Below, piece by piece: positions 1 through 12,135 of a DNA stretch of 64,000 bases. Position numbers and translations under genes: made by a program. The notes under the pieces were generated by a model. That model made no database searches. It saw nothing but the letters and a program-made list of their open reading frames with translations, and had not been told where the DNA came from. Position 1 is the first letter of the stretch, and each line of letters opens with the position of its first letter. The DNA comes from Cristatella mucedo (taxonomy: Eukaryota; Bryozoa; Phylactolaemata; Cristatellidae). The stretch spans positions 840,001-904,000 of the forward strand of contig WPIO01000077.1 in the NCBI GenBank assembly GCA_009760855.2, given 5' to 3'.

Positions 1-484
1 CACTAAGCTTTCTTATACTGGCCAGTGTATGGTCATTCTAAGAAAAGCCTGGATTTCCATTATGAATTAGGGCTACTGATCTGGATCTGTTCATCTATGC
101 TGTTTTCATTTTAGCTGAAGCTCTTTTAGTTAGACACTGGCAAAGCAGCTCTCAAACATACTTCGCAAGTTACAACTCATTATTTTAGGACCACCATTCC
201 ACTGAATCAGCTCTTTGCATCGCTAGTGATTATATCTTGATTGATACTGACCCTCACTGAGTCGGCTCTTCTCAATGTTCTTGCATAGAAATGGGAGTGG
301 TGTCGGCACCACATCGCTTTCCTCCTATTTCTTGTTGGAAGCATGTTATATCATTGATCTCCAGATGTTTCGTAAGGGGAACGGCACCTTACTTCTACCT
401 ACAAATTCCCTATACATTCACAGAAAAACAAACAATTTAGTGATGAACAAAGTATTTCTCGGAGTTTTAGTGCAACCCTGACTT

Positions 485-1478
485 GAATAAACTCACTAGC
501 TGCATGCATTGATGACATCCGATCATGGATGGCAGCAAATTTTCTAAAACTTAACGATGATAAAACTAACTTACTAGTTATGGGCAAACCCAGTGTGATC
601 CAGAGATTGGAAAGGATGACTCTCAAAATTGGCTCTGCCAGCATATCTCCTGTCGAATCAGCTCGAAATCTAGGTGTCATATTCCAAAGCGACCTCTCGT
701 TAGACGACCATATCAGCTCCACAGTCAAATCCGCCTATTTTCAGCTTCATAACATTGCTAAAATTCGGGCTTGTTTAGATAAAGATACCACGTCCAAGTT
801 AGTTCATGCATTCGTGACATCCCGTCTCGACTTCTGCAACTCACTGCTTACTGGCCTACCAGCATGTGCGATCAGGCGATTGCAGCTTGTGCAAAACTCT
901 GCAGCTAGGCTCGTGAGCGTCGCAGTTGCTACATTACTCCACTTCTCGCCGACCTGCACTGGCTACCAGTCAAGCAACGGTTTTATCGCTCACTTTTAGG
1001 TCCCTTCATTCTATGGCTCCAGCCTATCTGTCAGATATACTACCCCATCAGGCCAAGCATCGTACCACCCGCTTTTCGGAATCCAACAGTCTAGAAATAC
1101 CTCATACAAACCTTAAATCCTTTGGAGACCGTGCATTTAGTTCATATGCTCCCAAAGCCTGGAACTCCCTCCCGACCTGCGTCAAAACATCCCCTGACCT
1201 GACCACATTTAAAAGGAACCTAAAAACACACCTATTTAGGACAGCATTTAGTGGGTCCCTGTGATTCGTCCTTGATGTGCTTATGCGTGCTGACACTGTG
1301 CATGCTGCCACTAACCACATTTGCATGCTGACCCTGTGCATGTCAGCCCTAACCATATTATTCATTTCGTTTGTTTTTCAAGCATGATTTTACTTACCAT
1401 TCAATTGCATTTCACTTTGCAGCAAATGTAAAGCGCCTAGAAAGAGATTAAGTTCTCTGAGGGCGCTTTATCAAGTGA

Positions 1479-1517
<39 letters not shown>

Positions 1518-1518
1518 A
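485..1518 (+). mobile_element. LINE-A copy, 5'-truncated (L2/CR1-type reverse transcriptase C-terminus)
   Basis: Reading frames at 529-999 and then 926-1264 give the C-terminal part of a non-LTR reverse transcriptase, with the signatures NFLKLNDDKT, RLDFCNSLLTGLP, LQLVQNSAARLV and PKAWNSLP. The frame shifts near 912, where other copies in the window carry extra bases, so the copy is dead. After the stop comes a 3' UTR ending in a hairpin (about 1429-1472) whose outer stem pairs agcgcc with ggcgct, then an (ATT)n tail. The 5' end, with the endonuclease and most of the RT, is missing, as is usual for target-primed insertion. The family assignment rests on motif recall. Confidence 0.88.
1482..1515 (+). 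repeat. (ATT)n tail of LINE-A
   Basis: About eleven ATT triplets directly follow the LINE-A hairpin. The same trinucleotide ends the other LINE-A copies, so it belongs to the element rather than being an independent microsatellite. Confidence 0.8.
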
Positions 1519-3830
1519 GTTATGCCCTTGACCATGCGAGGAATTCCATGATGGCAAACACCCAATAAAACAATATAACTCTAAAATAATTTTAGCTTGA
1601 TATCCAGATTTCCAAAAAATTACTGTTGAACCCTAAATGAGGCCGCCCCGTCTGAAAAACTACCGACACTACTCAAAATGCATTGCAATGTAGCTTAATG
1701 GTTTGCCAATTAATCAAAGTGCGAGCAATTTACTTTATTTCTTTGAGAGCTCAAAATTATATTTGCTTTCATTGGAATCAAAGGCTGCTGCTGATTGTTT
1801 TCCTATAGTTAAGGTCACCGACTTTAAAATATCGAGTGAGATTAGTTTGAAGAAATTAACCAGGAGGTTAAGCTCTGGATGTGAAGCTAATTCGGCTTCG
1901 TTTGTTCATAGAGCTATACCGAGTCCTGCTATGGGTACTGTGCCCATAGCAGATAGTTCAACCTTTTTGCTTGCGAATGTTTAACATGTTTTAGTGCTAT
2001 ATTTCTTTGCTTAGGGGCTTAGGATTTTGGGTTTAGTATTTAGGGGGTGCATGTTTTTAGCTAGGCTGAAGGGCATCTGCACACAACTTACTTGTAGGGC
2101 CAAGGGTGAAATATACTACTACCTGGCTTTTCACTGAAAATTTGTTTCAGGTGCCTTCGTCACAATTTATTGTAGTACTCGTTCTAATTTTTTGGGGAAA
2201 TGAATTTGGATACAAATAAAGTACAAACTAACTGAACAATGTTGTCGGCCTGAGGGATGCGGCAATAATGTGGTGTGAAACACATTATTCCCACAGTATC
2301 AAATAAATGTTATTATCGGCCTGTAATAGTTAACCTTGCCCATGGTACGTTCACTGGTGTTCATAGCAACATTTTAGCTTGTTATCTACACCTCCCTACA
2401 TCAAACTTCTTATTCCCTACGTCAATTGCATTCAGTTCTACTTGTCTAGAAAGTACAGCGAGGCAGATCCAATGGTTTCAAAACTGAATGCTGGGGTAGC
2501 GGGAGTCCTGGAAGCAGGAGTTTTTTAATTAAACGGCGATTGAGTTAAATTTCTTCTATGAAATCTTAAAACATGCTGCTTAAATCTGCAATTTACATGA
2601 AACAATAGTGGATCCCAGTGTACCACCAATTGCCATTTGTTTTTGAGTTCCTACGAAACAAATTCTTTTAGGCTTCTGTTGATGCACAGCATCATGCATC
2701 TTGCAAAAGAGTAGAATGGACAATCGTGCTCCTGCCTGCCTGCACTCCGTGTTTTTTCCTTACCGGAGCGTTGGCATTCCTTCTGCATGGATGTTGTACA
2801 GAAATATAAGCTGAGCCAACAGCCACACGTTTGCAGCGTGAGTCGAGCCTTTCAACTTACTGCTTTCCTGACGCTTTCCTTGCACAAGAGAATGACACGT
2901 CTTGTTTGTCGAACGAGTTGAACCTGAGCCTGGCGTCATCTGCTGGTAACTTGACGGATGCCCTATTCTAACAGAGGGAGAGTGACATGAGAGGCAAATG
3001 TCTTGCCGGTGCATCGGCTTCCAATGAACTATATCAATTCTCATTTATTTATCAGTTAATTTTGTGATGAATGCCAACTCTTTCTCTGTATGGTCGTATC
3101 GCCACTGCTGGCTTGCATACTTTCTGCAGGCAATGTTGGCCGTCAGTCTTCATTCAGTCTGCTTATAGGTTTTGCTTGCTGCCACGTTTCTCGAGATGTA
3201 CATTGCCCTCTGCCGACACCCTTACTGCTTCGTTCACTGCTTATCTTCAAACAACTACCCCGTAGTCACTGGCGATGTGTAGCCGCCAGGTATTTTAATC
3301 TGCTGTCGATGCCCTCTGGTTTAAACAGTGCTTTTGGTTGTTCCCGTTGCAAAGTGCTGTCAAGGCTGCATCATGAGACATCGTGGTTGGTTCAAGCAAC
3401 CTCTGCCCTCTAAGCAATTCACGGATACACTAGATGCATTTCTATCTGTATCTATGCTTGACCATTAGATTGCTTGTGATCGTCCATCTCGTCCCATCGT
3501 AGGCATCGTGTGTATATCACCTGTCTTCCTTGCCTCACAGCTTTAATGTGTCTTGCTTGCCCCTCCTTTCACCGTTGAATGTCAACTGCTTGCCATGCAT
3601 TTGCTAGCGCTTCGTTGGAGCTGCCGCGTAGCTGCATTTGCTCGTCTTCTAATCCCAGTCTCGGCCATGTCATTTTTTTCACTGTTACATGGAGTACCTC
3701 ATTCGTGTTCTTGTGCCCCAACCATCGTGTGCCATGGTGGGAAGGACGATCCTGCATAGAGAAGCCTCGTACTCCTTCAGGGCAAGCAAGTGCAGCTCAA
3801 AAGCTTTTCAACTTAATGCTGCCTCTGTAA
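1519..3830. other. Intergenic stretch without a recognisable gene
   Basis: Only short ORFs without family signatures are present on either strand. No splice-bounded exon, RNA gene or clear repeat could be supported here. Confidence 0.5.
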
Positions 3831-3831
3831 A

Positions 3832-3920
3832 GTATCCTAAGTATCCTATCCATCCTAAGTATCCTATCCATCCTAAGTATTCATCCATCAATGGATCAGG
3901 GCATCAATGGATCAGGGTAT
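3832..3920. repeat. Short tandem repeats (cctaagtat/cctatccat units, then atcaatggatcagggc)
   Basis: Three near-identical 18-bp units run from about 3835 to 3880. Two to three copies of an atcaatggatcaggg unit follow. The second motif reappears at 5407-5430 on the far side of the next LINE copy, which suggests a target-site duplication. Confidence 0.7.
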
Positions 3921-5406
3921 CAATAATAAGAATAATAAGAATAATGCACTTGATAAAGCGCCCTCAGAGAACTTAATCTCTTTCTAGGTGCTTTACATTT
4001 GTTCCAAAGGAAACGCAATTGAATGGTGAGTAATATCATGCTTGAAAAACAAACAAAATGAATAACTTGGTTAGGGGTGACATGCACAGGGTCAGCATGC
4101 AAATGTGGTTAGTGGCAACATGCACAGTGTCAGCACATATAAGCACATGAAGGACGAATCACAGGGACCCACTAAATGCTTTCCTAAATAGGTGTGTTTT
4201 TAAGTTCCTTTTAAATGTGGACAGGTCAGGGGATGTTCTGACACAGGTCGGGAGTGAGTTCCAGGCTTTGGGAGCATACGAACTAAATGCACGGCCTCCA
4301 AAGGATTTGAGGTTGGTAAACTGTTGGATTCCGAAAGGCAGGTGGTACTATGCTTGGCATGGTGGGGGAGTAGACCTGAGAGATAGGCTGGAGCCAAAGA
4401 ATGAAGTGACCTAAAAGTGAGCGACAAAACCTTGAAGTCGATCCGTTGCTTGACTGGTAGCCAGTGCTGATCGGTGAGAAGTGGTGTGATGTGGCAACTG
4501 CAACGCTCACGGCAGACAAGCGTAGCTGCGGAGTTTTGCACCAGCTGCAATCACCTGATCGCACATGCTGGTAGGCCAGTAAACAGTGAGTTGCAGAAGT
4601 CGAGACGGGATGTCACGAATGCACGGACCAACTTTGATGTGGTATCCGTATCTAAACAAGTCCGAATTTTAGCAATGTTATGCAGCTGAAACTAGGCAGA
4701 TTTGACTGTGGAGCTGATGTGGTCGTCTAACGAGAGGTCACTTTGGAACATGACACATAGATTTCGAGCTGATTCAACAGGAGATAGGCTGGCAGAGCCA
4801 ATTTTGAGAGTCAGCCTTTCCAATCTCTGAATCACACTGGGTTTTCCCATAACTAGTAAGCTAGTTTTATCATCGTTTAGTTTTAGAAAATTTGCTGCCA
4901 TCCATGTGAGGATGTCATGAATACATGCAGCAAGTGAGTTGAGAGAATTCGAGGTGCTCGAAGGCTGGGAGGGATCAAAGCAGAGGTACAACTGAGTGTC
5001 ATCCGCATAGAAGTGAAAGCCTAGACTGTGCTTGGAAATCACATCAACAAGAGGGAGAGTATAAATCGTGAAAAGAACCGGACCTCGCACGGAGCCTTGA
5101 GGTACCCCATATTTCAGAGGTAACTCGGATGATCTTTGTCTATTCACGTCAATACTCTGCAGTCTTCCACTGAGATAGGACCTGAATCATTGCAGAGCAG
5201 TGCCAGTGATGCCCGGGCGAGATGAGAGGCGCTCTAGAAGAACTTGAAGTGATCGATTGCATCAAAAGCTGCCGAAAGATCGAGCAAAACAAGCAGAGAC
5301 ACTCTACCCATGTCTGCATTCCAGTAGTAGGTCGTTGTATACCTAAGCAATGCTGACTCTGTGGAGTGATTAGCTCTAAAGCCAGACTGGACTTAACTGG
5401 ACTACT
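3911..5406 (-). mobile_element. LINE-A copy, 5'-truncated, flanked by a 24-bp direct repeat
   Basis: On the minus strand the 3' hairpin and AAT-rich tail lie at about 3915-4010. RT-coding frames extend from 4200 to about 5400. The catalytic box reads FHFYADDTQLY, and YGVPQGSVRGPVLF precedes it, so the catalytic palm is intact in sequence although the upstream part is missing. Frameshifts break the frame near 4550. The 24-base string at 3887-3910 recurs at 5407-5430 and fits a target-site duplication. Confidence 0.88.
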
Positions 5407-5430
5407 ATCAATGGATCAGGGCATCAATGG

Positions 5431-6180
5431 TTCTGTCTTGTGTTTTTTGCCGGTTCCCTCAGATCTTACTACCGAAGCAAGCGCACGTGATAGGTTTTTT
5501 GGCTCGATTCCCTAGATCTTTCTATCGCAGCAAGCTCATGTGACATTTCGGTCGGTGTATCCCGGATCCTTTGCTCAGGCACCTGAAATAGCAGCATATT
5601 AGGTCACTCAGCCTTCTGCTTCAGCATATCGTCATATTTTTTTGAGGTTATCGTCCATGCTGGGCATTACTCGATAGTGGTGAATAACTACTTGAGACTT
5701 GCTTTTTCCCAAAGCACTTTCTGTTAAAGTGCTCGAGATTGTTTGATCGTTCGAGCAACACCACCCTCGACTATGCCCCAAAAGTGAGGTGAGGTGAAAG
5801 TGGTGGTGCGAGACCGGAATCTTAAGTTCATTTCTTATTACAGGGCTGTCACCTTACCTCAGCACTCCTCTTCGGCTGTCACCAAACCGCTACGCGTTAC
5901 AGTGAATAGGTTGCGATGGTGAAGTCGCCCAAAATAACGTTTTAAAATTAGAAGTACCGGACATTCTAATTATGTTTTAATGGACAGCAGCAGCTTTCCT
6001 GGTGTCCGTCCAGCTGGCGACTCCTGTTGCCTCGTTACTGCATTGGTTCGCCTGGTCTGTCGTTATCAGTATCCCTGTCCCCCCCCCATTCATCGAATGG
6101 CTTCATCTATGGCTTGCAATGGCTGCTATGTTGCACATGCTGATGCCTGCATGCCATCCGAGTGAAGGTGGCTGAACTCT
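5431..6180. other. Intergenic stretch without a recognisable gene
   Basis: Two diverged direct repeats beginning near 5455 and 5510 (both contain a ctcagatct/ccctagatct-like core and gcaagc) are the only structure noticed. The 61-aa ORF at 5980-6165 carries no recognisable signature. Confidence 0.4.
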
Positions 6181-6254
6181 CATAATAGTAAAAGTAATAA
6201 TGTTAATATTAATGTTAAAAGTAATAATATTAAAGGGTGTACTTGTTAAAAGTA

Positions 6255-9200
6255 ATAATGATAATACATTCGTATAGCACCCTCAGATAACTTAATCTCT
6301 TTCTGTACTGTAAAGGAAGCATGATCAAATGGTTTATAGTAACATCTACATGTCAACAGGCACAACATGGTTAGATGTAGCAAGCTCAGTGTCAACATAT
6401 AAATGTGGCTAGTGATAGCATGCACATTGCCAGCACGCATAAGCACGCAGAGGACAAATCACAGGGACCTGCCAAATACTGCGAAAAACAGGTGTGTTTT
6501 TTAACTTCTCTTTACATCTCGTCAAGTCATGTGATATCGCGACGTCAGTTAAAAGTTATTTCCAGGCTTAGGGAGTGTATGAGCTGAAAATCGTGACCTC
6601 TAAAGGAGTCGAGGTTCATACGAGTTATAGTTTAGCAAATCGTTTTGAGTCAGAAAAGCAAGCATTTGGTACGATGACTGGCATGGTGGGGGAGAAGTTG
6701 TGGTTGGTAGGCTGGATCCAAATAATGAAGGGACCTAAAGTCAGTGACAGAACCTCGAAGTCGATACGCTGCTGGATTGGGAGCCAGAACAGGTCGGCAA
6801 GTAGTGGTTCGATGTGGCAACTTCAATGCTCACGACAGATAAACACAACTGCAAAGTTTTGCACCAACTGTAAGTGCCTCATTGCACAGGCCGGTAGACC
6901 AACAGGCAGTGAGTTTCAGAAGTCGTGGTGGGATGTTACAAGTGCATGGACCAATTTTCAAGCCCGAATTTTAGCAATGTTTAATGTAGCTGAAAGTAGG
7001 CAGGTTTTATTGTGGAGCTCATATGGTCGCCTAGTGCAAGGTCACTTTGGAACGTGACACCTAGATTGTGTGCTGATGCAACGGGAGATGTGCTGGCTGA
7101 GCCGATTTTGAGCGTTAGATTTCTAATTGATAAGTCACACTCGGTTTGACATAACTAGGAGGCTGGTTTTAACGTAATTTAGTTCGATAATTTGTGTTGC
7201 CATCCATGTTCGGATGTCAGCTATACATGCAGCAAAGGAGTTGAGAGTTTATCATGCTGAAGGGCTGGGATGAATCAAAGCAACGGTACATCTGAGTGTC
7301 AACCGCATTGAAATGAAAATCTATGTTGTGCTTGGCAGTCACAACGACAAGAGGAAGAGTATAAACTGTGAAAAGAAGCAGATCCGTCACAGAGCACCTA
7401 GGTACCCCATACTTCAGTGGTTCTTCGGATGATCTATTTCTGTTCAAATTGATACTCTGAATTCTCTCACTTGATAGATAGAACTTAAACCAATGTAGTG
7501 CAGTGCCAGTGATTCCCTGGCGAGATGAGAGACACTCGAGAAGAACTTGATGCTCAACAGTATCAAGTGCTGCCGAAAGATCAAGCAAAACAAGCATAGA
7601 TACTTTACCTAAGTCTGCATTCTTGAGAACCTGTTTAGACAACCTAAGCAATGCTGACTCTATGGAGTGATTAGCTCTTAAGACTTATTAGCTCTAAAAC
7701 CAGATGTAACTTGCTTGCTAGGATTGAAGTTTCGTTGTAAGAGTTCTTCTGGTGTACCACAACTCGTTCCAGGGTCTGTAATAGGAATGGTAAAAGGGAG
7801 ACTGGAAGGGAGCTGCTAAAGTTTTCTTAGTCTAGTGTTGCTTTCTTAATTCGAGTCTTAACTACAGCCTCTGTGAAAGGGGCAGTGACATGCCCTGAAG
7901 CTAATAACTCATTATACTAGTAATGGCAGTGGCAGTTCTATACATCGCAGATGTAGGACAATGGGTATAAGGTCTGGAGGAGTAGTCTCTTTTTTTATTT
8001 GGAGATACATTTCTGGATAAGGTCACTCTAGGCATCCTTAAATGCAGAAATTGAGGTGCTACACTGAATTGGGAGGGGAGTCGTGTGGGGTTGTTATTGA
8101 GGAACAGGAGTTCAGAAGGGATGCTGATACCTTAAGAATGGGCTTCTATCTTGTTGACAAAGAAACCAGAGAAGCGATCAGCTCGATGGCAACAAATATC
8201 ACTAGGTAAGGAACCTACCAGGGTACAGTTAAAGAGATAGTTGATCGTAGACATAAGGGTTTTTGTATTGTGAATCTGCGATAGAAGATACACTTAGCCT
8301 GAGCAAGTATGGATTGTATGATCTACCGTAGTCCTTTCGTATGCCTGTCGATGGACAGTCAATCCTGATCATGTGTATGCTTTCTTGAGCTTGCTTAGTA
8401 GACCTAGCTAGTTTGCTATGTTTGGTAAACCACGGGCCGTCTGGGTGAGGGTGCACAGTGCTCTTAGTCAGAGGTGCGAATTCGTCGGGATGTCTGATAG
8501 TGTCGTGTTTCTTGCATTCTGCTAATGATGACAAGTCGGAAGAGGGTTGAGCAGCAGGGGCGACGAATTTATGATTTCACGCGAGCATTGATGTCAAGGG
8601 TTTTGATATTTCGTGATTCACAGATGATTTTAGATGCAGAGGAGGGCACACACTGTAGACTGAATGATATTCGCATGTGGTCAGATAAACAGAACTGGGT
8701 AATAATAGGTGGTGATATCATATATTTGTAGGAGAGAATTTGGTTGATTGATGTGACCTTTGATGTGAGTAGAGTCATGCACATGAGCCACAAAAGAAGA
8801 TGAGTCAGTCAGTACACGAAATTTGGCACTTAATAATAATAATAATACATTTTTATAACGTCCTCGTAGAATTGAATCTTTTTCTATGCACTTGATGTAT
8901 ACTCTATAGAAAGTAAGACGTTAATCAAATGGAATGTTAAAGTCAAATTTTATCAATATCAAATGGAATCATTATCAAATGGAATTTTAAAATCACCCAT
9001 AACGAGGAAAGATTGATTTCTTGCATACACAATCGAGATAAAGGAGGAATCAGATAAATCCGAGATAAAGGAGGATTTGGTGCATGGGGGCGATAGACCA
9101 TTGCCATTATTGGCAGCTTGTTGTCGGATAAACTCAAGACGAGAGATTCGAAAGACTGCTTCTAGGGACTGCGAACGGTTTTTAATTAAGCAAGGAACAT

Positions 9201-9720
9201 GCAACAATGGCGAATCCATCGATTGCAGCAACTTCTAGGTCAAACCAAACAGGTCTACGCCGTTATCAGTAATTATATCTAATTATTAGGGTTTTATTTC
9301 ACATTGAGCGAGCATTCCAAAGATAAATGTTAATATGGGCCACCGGTGTTAGAGCAGGCCTGATGACCAATATGTTTGAGTGGCTAACTGCCGCCGTACT
9401 TGGGGGAGATCTCGCAGGGCGGCACGAGACAATGCTGGGAATAGCAAAAACACAATGCCCCCGGCCAAGTGGATTTTTCCCACAGTGGTGACTGCGAGTC
9501 GGCCATCTTTTATTAATCAGTTTGTGGACCCTAGAAACAGCAATCTCATCTAGGAATGCATTTGAACGACGATAGCGCAACGATAATAGGCCCGCACGAT
9601 CATACCTAGCAGGCGAATTACAAACCGTCGGCGAAACCTAAGTCAAGGGTAGTGTGGTTGGGTAGGCCACGCCCCATTGAATCTTAGCCGTAAGCAGTAA
9701 GCGTTTAGATGTCCATAGGC
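6255..9720 (-). mobile_element. LINE-A copy, near full length, decayed
   Basis: This minus-strand copy has the 3' hairpin near 6270-6320, RT sequence at about 6600-7700, the RT N-terminal/linker region to about 8530 and the APE-type endonuclease from about 8570 to 9580. The endonuclease start reads INIYLWNARSM, close to the usual LLNARS opening, and CLSDHMRISFSLQ carries the conserved SDH triad. The RT catalytic box is mutated (FHFNAVDTQMY in place of FHFYADDTQLY) and many frameshifts are present, so it cannot be active. A second LINE tail is inserted at 8834-8938. It aligns along its length with the copy at 57.7-60.3 kb. Confidence 0.85.
8834..8938 (-). mobile_element. LINE-type 3' tail nested inside the endonuclease region of the LINE-A copy
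   Basis: A (TAA)n run followed by a degraded version of the LINE hairpin interrupts sequence that is continuous in the sister copy near 59440-59500. It is a short tail-only insertion. Confidence 0.65.
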
Positions 9721-10190
9721 ACGTAATTTCTTATGTGGAACGGTCAAACAATAAACTTACGTTTTTAACTGGTCTACATTGTATCGGTTTTCGTATACGA
9801 TGTTCGCAAGAACTTTGATTTTCGGGAGGGAATTCTGCAACAGACAAGAAACGCTAGTAGCGCTTGATGTCGGGAGGCGAGAATGAGAGGTGCTCGAGAA
9901 TGATCTAGGGAATCAATAGAAATAAACGCTTGTTGTCAAAGCCAATGGGTCTGCAGCAAGTGCTGATGGCAATGTCTATGCTGAGAATGATCACAGTGAC
10001 CATCAGCCACAGTGTCACAAGGATGGTCACTCAGACACAGCTGCCTACCTGAGCAGGGGGGGGGGGCATATGTCCCCGGGCACTGCGTCAGGAGGCGCCA
10101 AAATGGGTGCCCAATACTGGGGGGGGGGTGCGCCATCTGTGTAGTTCGTGCCCGGGTGAACAATATCCTAGGAATGCCACTGTTCAGGCA
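9720..10190. other. Intergenic stretch with poly-G runs
   Basis: Two G tracts (about 10059-10067 and 10121-10129) are visible. No gene signature was found. Confidence 0.35.
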
Positions 10191-10192
10191 TA

Positions 10193-10786
10193 CTATGACG
10201 ATGGCTGTGCTCTGTACACTTTGTAGCCGTTTACAAGATATACCAGGTGCTGAAGATCCGAGAAGAAGGTCCGGGCAAAGGAATACAGCGCCTGAAGAAA
10301 GCATTCGGCACCGTGGCACCTCAGGTCGCCTGCCGGGCAAACTCCACGATGGAGGAGGAGCAAGCGTATGCATGGCACGAGGCGGTTCGGAGCATCGGCT
10401 ACAGCGATGCAGGCATCATGAAAGAGTGCAGGCTGCTGCTGCTGAACGAGAGACCCGGCGAGATGACGCTGCCTGTCTTTAGTCCTGACGAACCGTAGCT
10501 GCCAGCGATGGTCGTCTATGTAGCAGTTTTCGGCGACCGACTTTTGCTGTTGCAATGCCTTAGCATATGGCACAGTCTTGACGGTCTCAAAAAAGTGCAA
10601 GCAGGCATGCCGATTTTCATCTCTTGCCATCGCAGCTGATTTTGCTGCAACGCTGTTCCATGCCTGCTTATACGCCAAGTTTGTGCAATTGAGTAGCCCC
10701 ACTGGACTATTCGACAGCAACGGCTGGTTGCTGCCCTTTTCTGGACTACTGACTGCTCTCCCCTCTTTTCTTGTAAAATCAACCAC
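10193..10786 (-). CDS. Unidentified ORF of 197 aa (uncertain)
   Basis: The frame is open for 197 codons on the minus strand, longer than most chance ORFs nearby. It contains a fairly well-formed central stretch (NLAYKQAWNSV, HACLHFFETVKTVPYAKAL) and then a less convincing Cys-rich end. No family was recognised. A plus-strand ORF at 10199-10498 overlaps its C-terminal half, so at most one of the two is likely real in that part. It could be an exon of an unrecognised gene, a decayed transposon gene or chance. Confidence 0.25.
   Translation of the reverse strand: MVDFTRKEGRAVSSPEKGSNQPLLSNSPVGLLNCTNLAYKQAWNSVAAKSAAMARDENRHACLHFFETVKTVPYAKALQQQKSVAENCYIDDHRWQLRFVRTKDRQRHLAGSLVQQQQPALFHDACIAVADAPNRLVPCIRLLLLHRGVCPAGDLRCHGAECFLQALYSFARTFFSDLQHLVYLVNGYKVYRAQPSS
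10199..10498 (+). CDS. Unidentified ORF or exon, antisense to the 197-aa ORF
   Basis: An open frame runs from 10199 to a TAG at 10496-10498. The last 83 residues look protein-like: charged and non-repetitive, with IREEGPGKGIQRLKKAF and AYAWHEAVRSIGYSDAG. A possible splice acceptor (taccag, before the GTG at 10247) fits a terminal exon, but no upstream exon was found. No family was recognised. Confidence 0.28.
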   Translation, partial: RWLCSVHFVAVYKIYQVLKIREEGPGKGIQRLKKAFGTVAPQVACRANSTMEEEQAYAWHEAVRSIGYSDAGIMKECRLLLLNERPGEMTLPVFSPDEP

Positions 10787-11639
10787 ACAATGGCACTCGA
10801 TAGTTTTCTTACTATTCTGTTACTAGCATTTCCATAATCCCACAAGTTTCTTACCTGACCATTATGTCCCAAATAAATGTTGCTGATCGGCGACGATAGT
10901 GCCATGTTGTGCTCTCCACTTGCCTGTCACTGTGCCAAACCAAAGACCAATTGCTGAAGATCTTGGCTTCTCTGTGCATCTCGCTAGGACCGACAGTTGG
11001 CAGGACGGGGATTGGGAACAGTCGGGCTAGTTTTGCCATATCACTGAGCCCTATTTTGAACAATGGCATTTTGCTCTGACATACTGCTTTCGTCGTGCTA
11101 GCATCTATTGGCTGCTACTGCTAGGTTCTTGAACAAGGCTTTTCCAGGAATGGCTTAACCTTGACTTTTACTAACCATTCAATAATTGTGTGTGGCACCC
11201 TGTATGGGACACCCACTTGGCTAAAGGGAACCTGTGACTAAGCAGCCGCCTCACTACGCACTTGTGCTTACGAAGCTCCACTCCACTGATCAAAGACCTG
11301 CCGAGAATTGGAGACGCTTAAAACAAATTATCAAGGCATTCTATTTATTACTTGGCAGCCATCCTATATTATCCGATTTTCACACCTCTAGCTGGAGATG
11401 TCATTGTAATCTGCCATTTCGTCTTGAGTTGAGTGCTAGGTCAGTGGACAATGCCTGGCACCTAGCATATAGTTAAAGGCATAAATAAACATACCCAGAC
11501 TAGGCTGTGCCCCATTGGCCATGAGTTCGGCATGTACTGGCGGACTGTCAACATTTATTCGGTGCCTCAAGCATGCACCAGAATTAGCTAGCGTGCCAGC
11601 GAGATGCGTACACATTGAAATGAGCCACCACGAGATCTT

Positions 11640-11820
11640 TGGTCTTAGCTCAAAGTAAGATGCTCAAACTTCACAACCCAGAGTTGCAAGTTCGAGCAGT
11701 ACACATTAGGCAACCCTTTATCGCCCACTGCTGCAAGCAGTGACGCTCAGGCTCTTCTGCCGCTGTGAAAGCGCTGTTTGGTCAGCCGACCTCTACTTGT
11801 CTTTCTTGCTTTGTGAAATA
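11640..11820 (+). mobile_element. tRNA-derived SINE copy (SINE-1), degraded
   Basis: The copy has a tRNA-like head with a B-box-like gagttgcaagttcgagc. The family body follows: actgctgcaagcagtgacgc, then a ggctcttctgccgct motif. The same body occurs near 20340, 26430, 31330 and 61260. Confidence 0.65.
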
Positions 11821-12049
11821 ACAGGCATTCTAATACAGGAAAAGCTGGACTGAATTAACTGCTAACACAGCAACCCTTTTGCTCGGACACAACCAACATA
11901 GAATTTTATAATAAATGGAAAATATTGTGTACATGATCCATCTGCAGGCGATAGCCAAGCTGTCATATCACGATGATGCTGCCAGACCGCTGCACAGCCG
12001 CTTTATCGGAAGTGAAAGATGCTGAAGATCTTATACTTGAAGCTAGTAC

Positions 12050-12135
12050 ACGGTCTCCGATTGGCTGCGCTCCGATTGGCCAGCGCCGTTGCTAGCGCCA
12101 GCAGCTGGAACGCTGGGCCTCGATTGGTCAGTCAA
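12050..12135. promoter_or_regulatory. Cluster of inverted CCAAT boxes
   Basis: Three cgattgg motifs lie near 12058, 12073 and 12121 in GC-rich sequence. ATTGG is the reverse of the NF-Y-bound CCAAT box, and such clusters are typical of animal promoters. No gene was recognised immediately next to it, so promoter function is an inference. Confidence 0.3.
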
